A stretch of DNA of 64,000 bases from Myxococcota bacterium (GCA_028285625.1 JANQOX010000002.1:181590-245589), one strand, 5' to 3'; positions 25,901 through 33,595 are shown, numbered from the stretch's first letter. The notes: generated by a model from the letters alone, not told the origin. Made by a program: numbers and translations.

Positions 25901-26753
25901 CGGCTGCGGCCAGGGCCCGGCCGGCCGCCGTCACGCGCGGGAACGCGAGCCCGAGTTCAGCGATCTGCAGGGAGTCGGCCGAGCCGTCCCAGACGAACGT
26001 GTGCTGCAGCCGGATCTCGGGCCGGCCTGCGTGGAAGTGCATGCGCAGCGTGACCCAGGGTGTGCTCGCGCCCACCGGGATGCGGCCCTCCACACGCACC
26101 ACCGCGTGAAGCGGACCCTCGCGCTCGACGTGCAGGCCGCCTTCCGCGCGGGCGACCGCGCGAGCGCCGCCCGACGATCCGGCGGCCCGCAGAAAGCTGC
26201 ATGCCGCATCGCGCAGGACCTCGCGCCCGGCGAGGCGCACGCTCCTCAGCGGACAACCCGCGGCAACGATCTCGGCGCGCAGCGCACCCGTTGTGACGAG
26301 GAGTGCCTCGCCGCGGCGCTCGATGTGCACGGGGTCGCTCGGTGCCGGCGCCGGGTCACTCGCGCGCACCAGCCGGACGTCGCCGTCGTCGGCTCGGTAG
26401 GGGAAGCTCACGCCGAGCCACCGGGTCGCGCCGCTGCGCGGCCAGGTGCCGCGTGCCTCGAGCTGGGTGGGCAGGGCCTCGCCCCGCTCGTTCACGACCC
26501 GCAGGCCGCTCGGCCCCGCGAGCGCGCCGTCGGCGAAGGGGACCCCGGTGGTGAGGATGCTGCCGTCGGGTGCGCCGCGCTCGCCCGCGTGGACCACGCG
26601 CAGCGGGATCTCGACGGAAGCGTCCGAGGAGGACGGTGCGTCCGCGGCCGTGCCGGCCACGGGGACCCAGGCCACCAGGGCGATCCACGTCACCAGGGTC
26701 AGGGCGGCGATGCCGCCCCGGCCTCGTGAAAGCGGGTCCCGCCCGGACTTCAC
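22917..26753 (-). CDS. Large secreted PcRGLX/YetA-like carbohydrate-active protein
   Basis: A 1278-aa protein with an N-terminal signal peptide (GGIAALTLVTWIALVAWVPV). An N-terminal RIFT-barrel-like domain matches the exo-rhamnogalacturonan-lyase/YetA pattern: ILTTGVPFADGALAG, LPTQLEARGTWP and TRWLGVSFPYRA. A beta-rich middle and a long (alpha/alpha) toroid-like region follow (SGVDYGYSRAAWVAWLRSGE, HFQWMDDLAVLYTQFGDPRL). The ~200 C-terminal residues look like a concanavalin-type sugar-binding domain. The GTG start overlaps the GH20 stop by 4 nt, so the two form an operon. A polysaccharide lyase or hydrolase role is inferred; catalytic residues were not assigned. Confidence 0.65.
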   Translation of the reverse strand: MKSGRDPLSRGRGGIAALTLVTWIALVAWVPVAGTAADAPSSSDASVEIPLRVVHAGERGAPDGSILTTGVPFADGALAGPSGLRVVNERGEALPTQLEARGTWPRSGATRWLGVSFPYRADDGDVRLVRASDPAPAPSDPVHIERRGEALLVTTGALRAEIVAAGCPLRSVRLAGREVLRDAACSFLRAAGSSGGARAVARAEGGLHVEREGPLHAVVRVEGRIPVGASTPWVTLRMHFHAGRPEIRLQHTFVWDGSADSLQIAELGLAFPRVTAAGRALAAAGKEPGQTPRSAALPSDGVLSLLQGAAPGEPHRSRYRLRATSPDSAPRDLERGKRTLGVIATQASDANVTLGLRDFWQRHPSELRATPGALEALFWSDARGAVLDLRFDGFEASLDPGLRDQLQQKRWREAWQGMREPNRHNPHGLARTHDLLLHLADEADASGFRAALAFDRPTRVLPDPDWTTRSGVLGQVAAVDEARSSDREARHREVWDQVAQLVDDASDYGLLLHGSGPHFAYEITDGRPVAQPWRYSGVDYGYSRAAWVAWLRSGERAYVDLAVARSAFMDDVLRAHRDGPSRRRGDWYFWGSGPSVIPWGASRKRDDGKTPDPMGLRSGFGLDAEHTLFDWWLHGNARSRDVAREIADAMLRVVDDTPGWPAPWIAESHANRARAHFQWMDDLAVLYTQFGDPRLLDAAGRLVRAHIRPDEPAGVRLERHRKGGPPLPYPTYLFYDVPHLIRAARVLDAPTAEQAERAVMRSHEHALRTRESEPRQMGGRMADAYARTGDARYLAHGLARAQVALGRSAARRDHGYDLRLGAVPSHASQLLFDTAALAAVLPDTRAPLPTFPVLWKEAMRPAARALLWKREGHALRAEIVTGAVSFETPDGEPWPADWTGPATAYVPYGSSQAVRYREVHIPAPAPPGAYAIDAPWSESLAVLSTDAEASGLVAPGGLALGDGSAGAWAFIPVDSEIGAFASSPKAIAIRDARGRRVPIERSGWTRLEGSGRERGPWHVRARRSALFAAEALGGLFAFGDDAALAHAGDLPSPPLVRPDRLESGPAPGARGPGWRLSGPTSWVVPVPVDPRAGALELHFAPDWDSGLLPDRGYKPLLSIEGASEDFELRYGSGFTTSGEAFWELRGYRGRGKSQRSAWIARGEGLRAEPGRFVRLALVWSQGAEGERSWGVVLNGRPAEGSRHLSRLWPVPDGATRIRIGPSVTAAREGESLDAVVDELVVRSDPLGDGSDRVQVRCDFGSPACTDGLGRPVGARAWP

Positions 26754-28711
26754 GAGGCGGGGGGCCGCCGTCCCTCGAGGCGGTTGCGAAGCTCGCGGAA
26801 GATGTCGCCCAGCGTCGTCTCGTCGTGTGCCTGGGTCCGCGGCGGCTTGCCTCGTTCCAGGGCGCGGGCGGCGCGGCGCAGGCTGCGCACCGACTCGTCG
26901 ATGCGCCCGGCGGTCACCTCGAAGTTCGAGGGCCGGCTTCGGCGATCCCAGAGTCGGCGCAGGCGCTTCGCGAGAGAACGCTGCGCTTCGACCAGCTTCA
27001 GGAGCCGTCGGGACAGCGCGCGGCGATCGCGCGCGCCGAGCCGCGAGGGGTCGTCGTACCAGGCCCGCACGTCGAGCGCGGCGAGCGCCTTGTCCACGGC
27101 GAAGGCACTGGCATCGGTGGCGTAGACCAGCTCATCGTAGGTGAGCGGGTCGCTCGCGAACGCATCGGCCGAGCCCTCCAGCCGCTCGCGGATGCGTGCG
27201 AGCCGCGCGCCGCTGCGACGCAGCGGCGCGGCCTTGGCCTGCTTCAGGAAGAAGGCCCGGTCGAGGTCGTCGAAGAACAGGTACTGCAGCGGGGAGCCGT
27301 TCGGAATGCGAAACCCCGCGTCGTGAACGCGGCCCAGCTCGCGGTAGATGCGCGCGGCGGCGCCGCGTGTCTCGCCCACCAGCCACCGCCCGAAGGCGCG
27401 ATCGAAGTCGCGCGGCTCGGCCGGCCCACGCCACGACTCCTGGGCTGCCCAGGCAAAGCCGAGCCAGGAGTTGCCCTGGAGGTTGTAGTGGCCGAAGTCG
27501 CCCCAGTCGGTGCAGACCATGCCGAGTGCGCCGTGTTTGCGGCCGGCCTCGGCCCAACCCGAGATGTTGGCCAGGCTGTTTTCGATGCGCGGGAAGAGAC
27601 AGTTCCACGTCGAGGTGCCCGGGCACACCACGAAGTCGAAACCGGCGCGCTTGAAGGCCTGGACGCGGTCGTAGTCGCAGCTCGCCTCGTACCACCAGTC
27701 GAGCAGCACCAGATCGCGAGGCAGCTGCTCCACCCGCTCGGGGTACTTGTGCACGACGTCGGCCCAGAGCATCGGTCGGCGCCCGCGCGCGCGCACCGCT
27801 TCGCAGGTCCACTTCACGTGCTCGGCGAAGACGCCGCCCGGCCCCAGCTCGGCCTCTCGCGCCTTCGACTTGCCCCGCCCCAGGTCCCAGCTCTCGTCGC
27901 CGTTCACGTTGAAGTACGACGACCGGAAGTTGCCGAGGTACTCGTCGAACAGGTCCTCGAGCAGATCGTAGGTCCCGGGCTCGGCGGGTGAGACCGACCA
28001 CTCGAGATCCGACTCGGCCAGGTGCCGGTAGCGATCGAGCTTCAGGATGTGGCCCATGTGACCCAGCGACTGAAGCGTCGGGATCAGGTCGACGTGGCGC
28101 TCGGCTGCGTACGCATCGAGCGCGCGCAGGGTCTCGGCGTCGAGCGGCGAGGCATCAGCGCCGATCTCGGGGTGGCGCCGAAACCGGAAGGTGTGCTCGG
28201 TGTAGAGCATCAGTGCGTTCAGCTTGAGCGAGACGCACCGGTCGACCAGTTCGAACAGCGTCGCGTCGTTCGGCACCTTGGCGCGCGAGATGTCGACCAT
28301 GAGCCCGCGCAGGGCGAAGACCGGCTCGTCTTCGACCCGGCAGGCGGGGATGCGCCCGCGAGCGTCGAGCAGCTGGAGCGTCGTCTCCACCGCGTAGCGC
28401 AAGCCGGCCGCGCCCTCGGAGCGCAGGCGCCCGCGCCGGGCGTCGATCTCGATCGTGTAGCCCTCGCCCGATTCGCCCTCGCGGTGGAGCGCGAGGTGTG
28501 GCCCGAGACCTTGCGTGCCGGTGTGGGTCTCGATCGGCAGCCGCAGGCCCGTGCGCGCGGCGATGCCGTCGCGCAGCGCACGGGCCGAAGCGAAGTCCCG
28601 ATCGTCCGAGCCCGAGGCCAGCACGATCGGGACGTCGGAGGTCAGCCGCAGGGCGCCCTCTCGTGCGATGGCGCGGCGCGGAGCGGGAAGCAGCGGAGGA
28701 AGGCTGGCCAT
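26750..28711 (-). CDS. Glycoside hydrolase family 20 (beta-N-acetylhexosaminidase-like)
   Basis: A 653-aa protein. The GH20b-type N-terminal domain (SDVPIVLASGSDDRDFASAR) leads into a TIM barrel with RGLMVDISRAKVPN and SLKLNALMLYTEHTF. The catalytic Asp-Glu pair D272-E273 is in NVNGDESWD and supports substrate-assisted hydrolysis of N-acetylhexosamine. The C-terminal ~150 residues are helical and Arg-rich. No signal peptide is evident from ATG 28711, so it may act in the cytoplasm on imported sugar while its partner is exported. The ATG has no recognisable Shine-Dalgarno and is preceded by a structured leader. Confidence 0.82.
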   Translation of the reverse strand: MASLPPLLPAPRRAIAREGALRLTSDVPIVLASGSDDRDFASARALRDGIAARTGLRLPIETHTGTQGLGPHLALHREGESGEGYTIEIDARRGRLRSEGAAGLRYAVETTLQLLDARGRIPACRVEDEPVFALRGLMVDISRAKVPNDATLFELVDRCVSLKLNALMLYTEHTFRFRRHPEIGADASPLDAETLRALDAYAAERHVDLIPTLQSLGHMGHILKLDRYRHLAESDLEWSVSPAEPGTYDLLEDLFDEYLGNFRSSYFNVNGDESWDLGRGKSKAREAELGPGGVFAEHVKWTCEAVRARGRRPMLWADVVHKYPERVEQLPRDLVLLDWWYEASCDYDRVQAFKRAGFDFVVCPGTSTWNCLFPRIENSLANISGWAEAGRKHGALGMVCTDWGDFGHYNLQGNSWLGFAWAAQESWRGPAEPRDFDRAFGRWLVGETRGAAARIYRELGRVHDAGFRIPNGSPLQYLFFDDLDRAFFLKQAKAAPLRRSGARLARIRERLEGSADAFASDPLTYDELVYATDASAFAVDKALAALDVRAWYDDPSRLGARDRRALSRRLLKLVEAQRSLAKRLRRLWDRRSRPSNFEVTAGRIDESVRSLRRAARALERGKPPRTQAHDETTLGDIFRELRNRLEGRRPPAS

Positions 28712-28804
28712 GCGGGGGGTGTAACGCCTCGGACCGAAGGGCGCCGGAACTTCGCGGCGCGTGGAGCGAAGCGCCCCGGTTTGGGGGGAGGCGCGCAACG
28801 CGAA

Positions 28805-28860
28805 GCGCCCGGACCGGCACCTCACGCAAGCGTGAGGGGAGGGGTTGCCAGTCCGGGCGC
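28805..28860 (-). ncRNA. Candidate structured leader RNA of the GH20 operon
   Basis: Minus-strand transcript: GCGCCCGGACTGGCA pairs with TGCCGGTCCGGGCGC over 15 bp. One of these pairs is G-U on the minus strand but C-A on the plus strand, so the fold favours minus-strand RNA. Inside is a second stem, CCTCACG/CGTGAGG, capped by a CUUG tetraloop, with an 8-nt one-sided bulge ACCCCTCC resembling an anti-Shine-Dalgarno. It ends 93 nt before the GH20 ATG. No known riboswitch class is recognised; a REP-like palindrome is the alternative. Confidence 0.45.
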
Positions 28861-29018
28861 CGAGGATCGTTGTCTCGCGACCCGATGAGATAGCAAGGCG
28901 TGTGCCATTCCCCTCACCATGTGCAGGTCTCAGGGCGATCCCGACGATTGCGGGGAGTTTTTCCCCGTCGTCGCGCCCGGAAGCCCCTGGCCGCAGACGG
29001 CCCGGAGAGGTGATCGGT

Positions 29019-29033
29019 GACACAATTTGTGTC
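29019..29033. promoter_or_regulatory. Candidate operator palindrome upstream of GH20 operon
   Basis: Perfect inverted repeat GACACAA-T-TTGTGTC in an otherwise GC-rich spacer, about 310 nt before the GH20 start and 48 nt after the stop of the upstream methyltransferase. Fits a dimeric sugar-responsive repressor site; the regulator is unknown. Confidence 0.4.
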
Positions 29034-29080
29034 GAGGCTTTCCCAGACGCGGCCCAGCCCGGTCGGTCGGTCGGGCTCGG

Positions 29081-30025
29081 TCAGCCGCGCTGCAGGGCCC
29101 CGGCGATCGCCGAGATGTGAGCCGGCGTGGTGCCGCAGCAGCCTCCCACCGCCGAGGCCCCGGCTTCGAGCCAGGTCCCAGCGGTGGCAGCGAAGGTCTC
29201 GGGGGCGCAGTCCTCCGATCGGGTGAAGCCGATCTCGTCGTCCGGCGCACCGAGGTTCGCCTGCACCGAGAAGGGCAGGCCGCCCGCGCGCAGGACGGGT
29301 AGGCAGGCCGACACGCCCGACGGCGGCAGGCAGTTCACGCCCACGCCCACCACGCCCAGCTCGGCCACGGCGGCGATGGCCTCGGCCAGGGGCTCGCCCG
29401 AAAGCAGGGCCGCGTCCTCCCATGAGACGAAGCTCGTCCAGACGGCGGCACCCGCCTCGCGTGCGGCACGGGTGGCGGCGCGTGCCTCGCGAACGCTGTT
29501 CATGGTCTCGACCAGGATCGCGTCCACACCCGCTGCCATCAGGTTCTCGGCGTGTTCGGCGTGTTCGCGGCCGAGGGTGGCGTCGTCGGGCACGAGATCG
29601 GGCCGGTAGCAGTCCTCCAGCGTGGGTGCTGAGCCGAGCACCAGGACCGGCCGGCCATCCTCGGGCCGCCGCTTCCCAGCGGCCTCCCGCGCCAGCGTCA
29701 CCGCGCGTGCCGTGAGCTCGCCGGCGCGTTCGCCCATGCCGGCGTTCGCGAGAACCCGCCGCTGGGTCCGGAACGTATTGGCCGTGACCGCGTCGACGCC
29801 CGCCTGGACGTAGTCCTGGTGGATCGCACGCACGGTCTCGGGGGCGTCGAGCAGGCCCAGGGTCGACCACAGGGGAAGGCCCGACCGAATGCCGCGCCGC
29901 TCGAGTTCGGTGCCGGTGGCGCCATCGAGCAGCAGGGCCGTCCCACCCGCCCTGGCCGCGGTGACGCGCGCTGCGAGCCCGTCTTCGGAACTCCGAGGCT
30001 CTGCATCGTTATACTGCGCGCCCAT
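29081..30025 (-). CDS. Homocysteine S-methyltransferase family protein
   Basis: A 314-aa TIM-barrel enzyme. N-terminal LLLDGATGTELERRG, DAVTANTFRTQRRVL, and zinc-binding cysteines in VGVNCLPPSG and VGGCCGTTPAHI, as in BHMT/MmuM. It should methylate homocysteine (or selenohomocysteine) using S-methylmethionine or a betaine-type donor, giving methionine. ATG 30025 overlaps the start codon of the divergent GH36-HAD gene on the other strand; GTG 30037 is an alternative. All three zinc cysteines are present. Confidence 0.88.
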   Translation of the reverse strand: MGAQYNDAEPRSSEDGLAARVTAARAGGTALLLDGATGTELERRGIRSGLPLWSTLGLLDAPETVRAIHQDYVQAGVDAVTANTFRTQRRVLANAGMGERAGELTARAVTLAREAAGKRRPEDGRPVLVLGSAPTLEDCYRPDLVPDDATLGREHAEHAENLMAAGVDAILVETMNSVREARAATRAAREAGAAVWTSFVSWEDAALLSGEPLAEAIAAVAELGVVGVGVNCLPPSGVSACLPVLRAGGLPFSVQANLGAPDDEIGFTRSEDCAPETFAATAGTWLEAGASAVGGCCGTTPAHISAIAGALQRG

Positions 30026-30026
30026 G
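30009..30026 (+). promoter_or_regulatory. TATACT -10-like element abutting overlapping divergent starts
   Basis: TATACT at 30010-30015 lies 8 nt before the ATG of the GH36-HAD gene (30024). If it is the -10 box, the transcript would begin at or next to the ATG and be leaderless. No convincing -35 was found. The same CATG (30023-30026) supplies the start codons of both divergent genes. Confidence 0.35.
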
Positions 30027-32534
30027 CCGAAGCCCACCTCGCTGGCCCGCCACGAAGCTGCCGGTCGTCTGGAAGGGGCCAGGGTGGTCCTTCGCTATGC
30101 GCACGGCGGGTCGCCCAAACGTAGCGAGAGCGGTGCCGCCGAGACCGAGTCGGCCGAGGCCGCACTTCACCCCGGGATGCAGCGGCTCGGCCCCTTCGAG
30201 TTGAACCTGTCGGTCGATGCCGAGGGTGGGGGCGCGCTGCTCGGGGTCGAAGTGCACAACCGCGCAGAGGTTCCGCTGCACCTCGAGTCGGTGGTGCTGG
30301 GATTCAAGTGGACGCCCGCCCAGCCGGGGGACCTTCGCTTCCTGCGCCACGGCTGGCAGTCGTGGTCGTTCAGCGGCGGCCGCGCGCTCGACGAGGCGGG
30401 CGAGTCCCCGCACCCGTCGGGTCCGTGGGTGCGCTCGCTTCACCACGGCATCGAGGCGCCGGCCACCGACCGCGCGGGCTGGCACGAGTCCGACCTGGTG
30501 AGCGTGGCGCAGGCGGGCGCGGCGGGCGGGTGCCTGGCGGGTCTGCTCGAGCGCGGCATGGGCACCGGGCTCGTGTACCTGCGGCCTGAGCGCGGCGGTG
30601 CCGTGCGGATCGAAGTGGAGACGCAGCTCGAGGTGCCGATCGCACCCGGCGCGCACGTCGCTCCCGAGCCGGTGCGCGTGGCGCTGGGCGACGACCCGGC
30701 CGCACTGCTCGAGCGCTACGCCGACGAGCTCGGCGAGCGGGCTGGTGCCCGAACCGATGCCGCGTTCCAGGCGGGCTGGTGCACCTGGTATCAGTTCTTC
30801 CACGAGATCGATGAGGCCACCCTGCTGCGCAACCTCGACGCCCTGGTCGCACGCCGCAGCGAGATTCCGATCCAGGTGGTGCAGCTCGACGACGGCTACC
30901 AGCGCGCCGTCGGAGACTGGCTGGTCACCAATGAGAAGTTCCCGCGCGGGCTCGCCCCCGTGGCCGAGGCGATTCGCGACGCCGGCTTCCGGCCAGGCAT
31001 CTGGACGGCGCCCTTCTCGGTGGTCCCCGAGAGCCGCGTGTTCGACGCCCACCCCGAGTGGCTGCTGCACGACGAGCGCGGCCCGGTGCGTGGGTTCGTC
31101 CACCCCGTCTGGACGAAGCAGGGGTGGGTGCACGTGCTCGACACCTCGCGCGAAGACGTCTGCGACCACCTGACCCGCACGTTCGCCGGCCTTGCGGGGA
31201 TGGGCTTCACCTATCACAAGGTCGACTTCCTCCACATGGAAGCCATGCGCGCGGCGGCGGCGGATCCGGGCGTGACCCGGGCCGGGCGCGTGCGCCGAGG
31301 TCTCGAGGCGATCCGGGGCGGGATCGGCGACGACGCGTTCCTGCTGGGCTGCGGCTGCCCGCAGGGCGCAGCCGTCGGGCTCGTCGACGGCATGCGCATC
31401 GGCGCCGACGTCGCGCCCCACTGGGAGCCGCGTTCGGCCTTCGACGCGCCGGGTGTCGAGCCGGTGGAGCCGTCCACGCGCAATGCACTGCGCAGCATCC
31501 TCTCGCGTTCGTGGATGCACCGCCGGCTCTGGGTGAACGACCCCGACTGCCTGATGGTGCGCACGCGCGGAACCGACCTCGAAGAGAACGAGGTGGAGGC
31601 GCTGGCGGGGGCCATCGGCGCGACCGGCGGCATGGTCGTCTTCTCGGACGACGTGACGGAGCTGGGTGATTCCGAGTTGGCGCGTCTGCGGCGGACCCTC
31701 GACCTCTCGCGCGAGGTGGACGCGGGCCGCCAGCGCGGAGCGGCGCGCGCCATCGACCTGCTCGGCGACGAGTTCGCCACGGGTGTGCTGGCGCGAACCG
31801 GCGCCTGCGACATCCGCTACGAGCTCGACGTCGCCGGGCACCGCAGCACGCTCACCCGAAGCGAGAACGCGCCGCCGATCGCGGTCTTCTGCGACTACGA
31901 CGGCACTTTCGCCGTGCAGGACGTGGGGGCCACGCTCGCCAAGCGCCACGCCGGTGCACGACGGCCGGAGCTGTGGGAGCGCCTGACGCGCGGCGAGCTC
32001 ACGCCATGGACCTACAACATGGAGCTGCTCGACGGCCTGGCGCTGTCCGAGGAGCGCCTCGACGCGTTCCTGCACACGGTCGATCCCGACCCGGGCGCCC
32101 ACGACCTGGTGGCGTTCTGCGAGGCGCACGGCCTGCCGTTCCACGTGCTGTCGGACGGCTTCGACCGCAACCTCGACCGCCTGATGGAGCTTCACGGCGT
32201 GCGCTTCACCTACGACGCCAACCGGCTCTGGTACGAGAACGGTCGCTGGCGTCTGGCGCCGGGGCCGTCCAACGCGGCCTGCGGTTGCGGCACGGGGGTC
32301 TGCAAGCGCACGCGCATCGAGGCGTTCCGCGCGACGCATCCAGACACGCGCACCGTACACGTGGGCAACGGCCGGGTGTCCGACGTGTGCGGTGCCGAAG
32401 CGGCCGATCGGGTCTACGCGAAGGACACCCTGGCCGAAGAGCTGCTCGAACGCGGCGTGGCGTTCGAGCCCTTCGAGACGCTCGCCGACGTTCGCGAGAG
32501 TCTCGCGCGCTGGCTCGCCGAACGGGAAGGCTGA
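30024..32534 (+). CDS. GH36-type alpha-galactosidase fused to MtnX-like HAD phosphatase
   Basis: An 836-aa single frame with two enzyme domains. Residues ~55-605 are a clan GH-D/GH36-type glycosidase. A beta-sandwich with LRFLRHGWQSWSFSGG is followed by a TIM barrel with WCTWYQFF, QLDDGYQ, the nucleophile D401 in YHKVDFLH and the likely acid/base D462 in MRIGADVAPHW. Residues ~615-836 are a HAD phosphatase. D624 and D626 are in VFCDYDGTFA, followed by LSDGFDRNLDRLMELHG, a CGCGTGVCKRTRI segment and GNGRVSDVCGAEAADRVYAKD, like MtnX of methionine salvage. Cytoplasmic (no signal peptide). Such a fusion is unusual; it may hydrolyse and dephosphorylate a phosphorylated galactoside. Confidence 0.8.
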   Translation: MPKPTSLARHEAAGRLEGARVVLRYAHGGSPKRSESGAAETESAEAALHPGMQRLGPFELNLSVDAEGGGALLGVEVHNRAEVPLHLESVVLGFKWTPAQPGDLRFLRHGWQSWSFSGGRALDEAGESPHPSGPWVRSLHHGIEAPATDRAGWHESDLVSVAQAGAAGGCLAGLLERGMGTGLVYLRPERGGAVRIEVETQLEVPIAPGAHVAPEPVRVALGDDPAALLERYADELGERAGARTDAAFQAGWCTWYQFFHEIDEATLLRNLDALVARRSEIPIQVVQLDDGYQRAVGDWLVTNEKFPRGLAPVAEAIRDAGFRPGIWTAPFSVVPESRVFDAHPEWLLHDERGPVRGFVHPVWTKQGWVHVLDTSREDVCDHLTRTFAGLAGMGFTYHKVDFLHMEAMRAAAADPGVTRAGRVRRGLEAIRGGIGDDAFLLGCGCPQGAAVGLVDGMRIGADVAPHWEPRSAFDAPGVEPVEPSTRNALRSILSRSWMHRRLWVNDPDCLMVRTRGTDLEENEVEALAGAIGATGGMVVFSDDVTELGDSELARLRRTLDLSREVDAGRQRGAARAIDLLGDEFATGVLARTGACDIRYELDVAGHRSTLTRSENAPPIAVFCDYDGTFAVQDVGATLAKRHAGARRPELWERLTRGELTPWTYNMELLDGLALSEERLDAFLHTVDPDPGAHDLVAFCEAHGLPFHVLSDGFDRNLDRLMELHGVRFTYDANRLWYENGRWRLAPGPSNAACGCGTGVCKRTRIEAFRATHPDTRTVHVGNGRVSDVCGAEAADRVYAKDTLAEELLERGVAFEPFETLADVRESLARWLAEREG

Positions 32535-32547
32535 CCGCCCCGGTCGC

Positions 32548-32760
32548 CTACTTCTCGAGCAGGACCGCCATCCACCCGGCGACGTAGCAATGGCCCTCGG
32601 CGTCGGCTTCGCCGCCTGCGCCGTAGCCGGCCCCCGCGCCGACGGGCACCACCGAGCGGACGGTCCAGCCGTCGTCGAGGTACTCCTCGAGGTGCTCCTG
32701 CACCTCCATGTCCTCGTCGTCGTCGTCCGACAAGAAGATCGTGACCAGCTTCTGCGGCAT
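32548..32760 (-). CDS. Small acidic protein of unknown function (70 aa)
   Basis: A 70-aa protein starting MPQKLVTIFLSDDDDEDMEV and continuing HLEEYLDDGWTVRSVVPVGA, a Gly/Ala-rich middle and a C-terminal CYVAGWMAVLLEK. The opening beta strand, acidic loop and helix resemble short sequences that predict regulation of a partner; the ..LEEYLDDGW.V.S..P pattern is common in small uncharacterised proteins. ATG 32760 follows a G-run. Convergent with the GH36-HAD gene and downstream of pspC. Confidence 0.6.
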   Translation of the reverse strand: MPQKLVTIFLSDDDDEDMEVQEHLEEYLDDGWTVRSVVPVGAGAGYGAGGEADAEGHCYVAGWMAVLLEK

Positions 32761-32825
32761 GGCACCCCCCGAATGGACGCGCGCAGTGTACCCCTTCGCG
32801 CGCGGTCCGCGCGGGGGCCTGCGGC

Positions 32826-33161
32826 TCAGGGGCCGCGGGTCGGGTCGGTCCTGCGGGCGACATCGGCCGCCCACTGGTCGAGGGGCATGATCACCCACAG
32901 CACGATGTAGACGATGATGCCCGAGCCGCCGAGGAACAGCGCCGTGAGCGCGAAGGCCAGGCGGATCACGGCGACCGGCAGGCCGAAGTACTCGGCGATG
33001 CCCGTACACACGCCGGCGACCATCTTGCCTTCTTCGACCCGGTAGAGCTCGCTCATGGCGACCGGGCCCACCAGGCGCGAGCCGCAGTGGCGGCACTTGA
33101 TGGCCTCGATGCGGACCTGCTCGGCGCAATAGGGACAGCGCTTGTATTCGGAGGCGTTCAT
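32826..33161 (-). CDS. PspC-domain protein with N-terminal zinc ribbon
   Basis: A 111-aa membrane protein. A zinc ribbon with CPYC and CRHCG at residues ~9-27 is followed by a PspC domain (KMVAGVCTGIAEYFGLPVAV, then IRLAFALTALFLGGSGIIVYIVLWVIMP with two hydrophobic helices). PspC proteins sense or counter envelope stress, often controlling transcription factors. ATG 33161 follows AGGAGAG and overlaps the stop of the putative anti-sigma gene by 4 nt. Third gene of an ECF sigma operon, so it may be its sensor or output. Confidence 0.82.
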   Translation of the reverse strand: MNASEYKRCPYCAEQVRIEAIKCRHCGSRLVGPVAMSELYRVEEGKMVAGVCTGIAEYFGLPVAVIRLAFALTALFLGGSGIIVYIVLWVIMPLDQWAADVARRTDPTRGP

Positions 33162-33595
33162 CCGTTTCTCTCCTGGCCGACGCGCAGGCGCGCGCGGCGA
33201 TGGGCTGCGAAGGGCAGGGTGGCGTAGGCGACGGCCAGCCAGCCGAAGCTGCCGAGTCCCCACATGGCCACCAGGGCGACCGCCAGCTCGGCGGGCAGCC
33301 ATTCGGCCAGGAAGGCCGGCGCGAGACGGATCACCTGCACGTTGATCGCCACGATCAGCGCCAGCGGCAGGGCCGTGGCGACGAGCAGGCGGGCGAGCTC
33401 GGTCTTGAACCCGGTGGGTACCTGCGGGCGCGCCTTGGCCGGCGACGCGTCGAGGCTGCGCATCAGTTCGCCACGGGCGGCCCGAAGGGTGCGATCGACC
33501 AGTTCGGGCGGAGGCGCCGGCACCGACGCCGCGTCGAGTTCGGCAGCCAGTGCGCGCAGCTCGTGATCGAGGTTCTCGCGCCTACGCGTGGCCAT
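33158..33595 (-). CDS. Putative anti-sigma factor (membrane)
   Basis: A 145-aa protein. A charged N-terminal half (RENLDHELRALAAELDAASV, then DRTLRAARGELMRSL) is followed by two hydrophobic segments (LARLLVATALPLALIVAI and LAVALVAMWGLGSFGWLAVA). It begins within the ECF sigma gene (14-nt overlap) and lies before pspC. The layout of a cytosolic helical domain plus membrane helices after an ECF sigma is typical of anti-sigma factors, but no ZAS zinc motif (HxxxCxxC) is present. The assignment rests on position and topology. Confidence 0.6.
   Translation of the reverse strand: MATRRRENLDHELRALAAELDAASVPAPPPELVDRTLRAARGELMRSLDASPAKARPQVPTGFKTELARLLVATALPLALIVAINVQVIRLAPAFLAEWLPAELAVALVAMWGLGSFGWLAVAYATLPFAAHRRARLRVGQERNG

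Larger units (their letters stand above)
28712..29080. other. 369-nt intergenic region upstream of GH20
   Basis: No gene. Contains the long stem-loop at 28805-28860, a hairpin GACGA-CGGGGA/TCCCCG-TCGTC at 28943-28971, and the palindrome GACACAATTTGTGTC at 29019-29033. As both flanking genes are on the minus strand, this is the leader and promoter region of the GH20 operon. Confidence 0.6.

Noticed and set aside
28943..28971. Hairpin with CGGGGA/TCCCCG stem as terminator of the methyltransferase gene
   Set aside because: No T-run in either direction, so it is noted only as part of the intergenic region.
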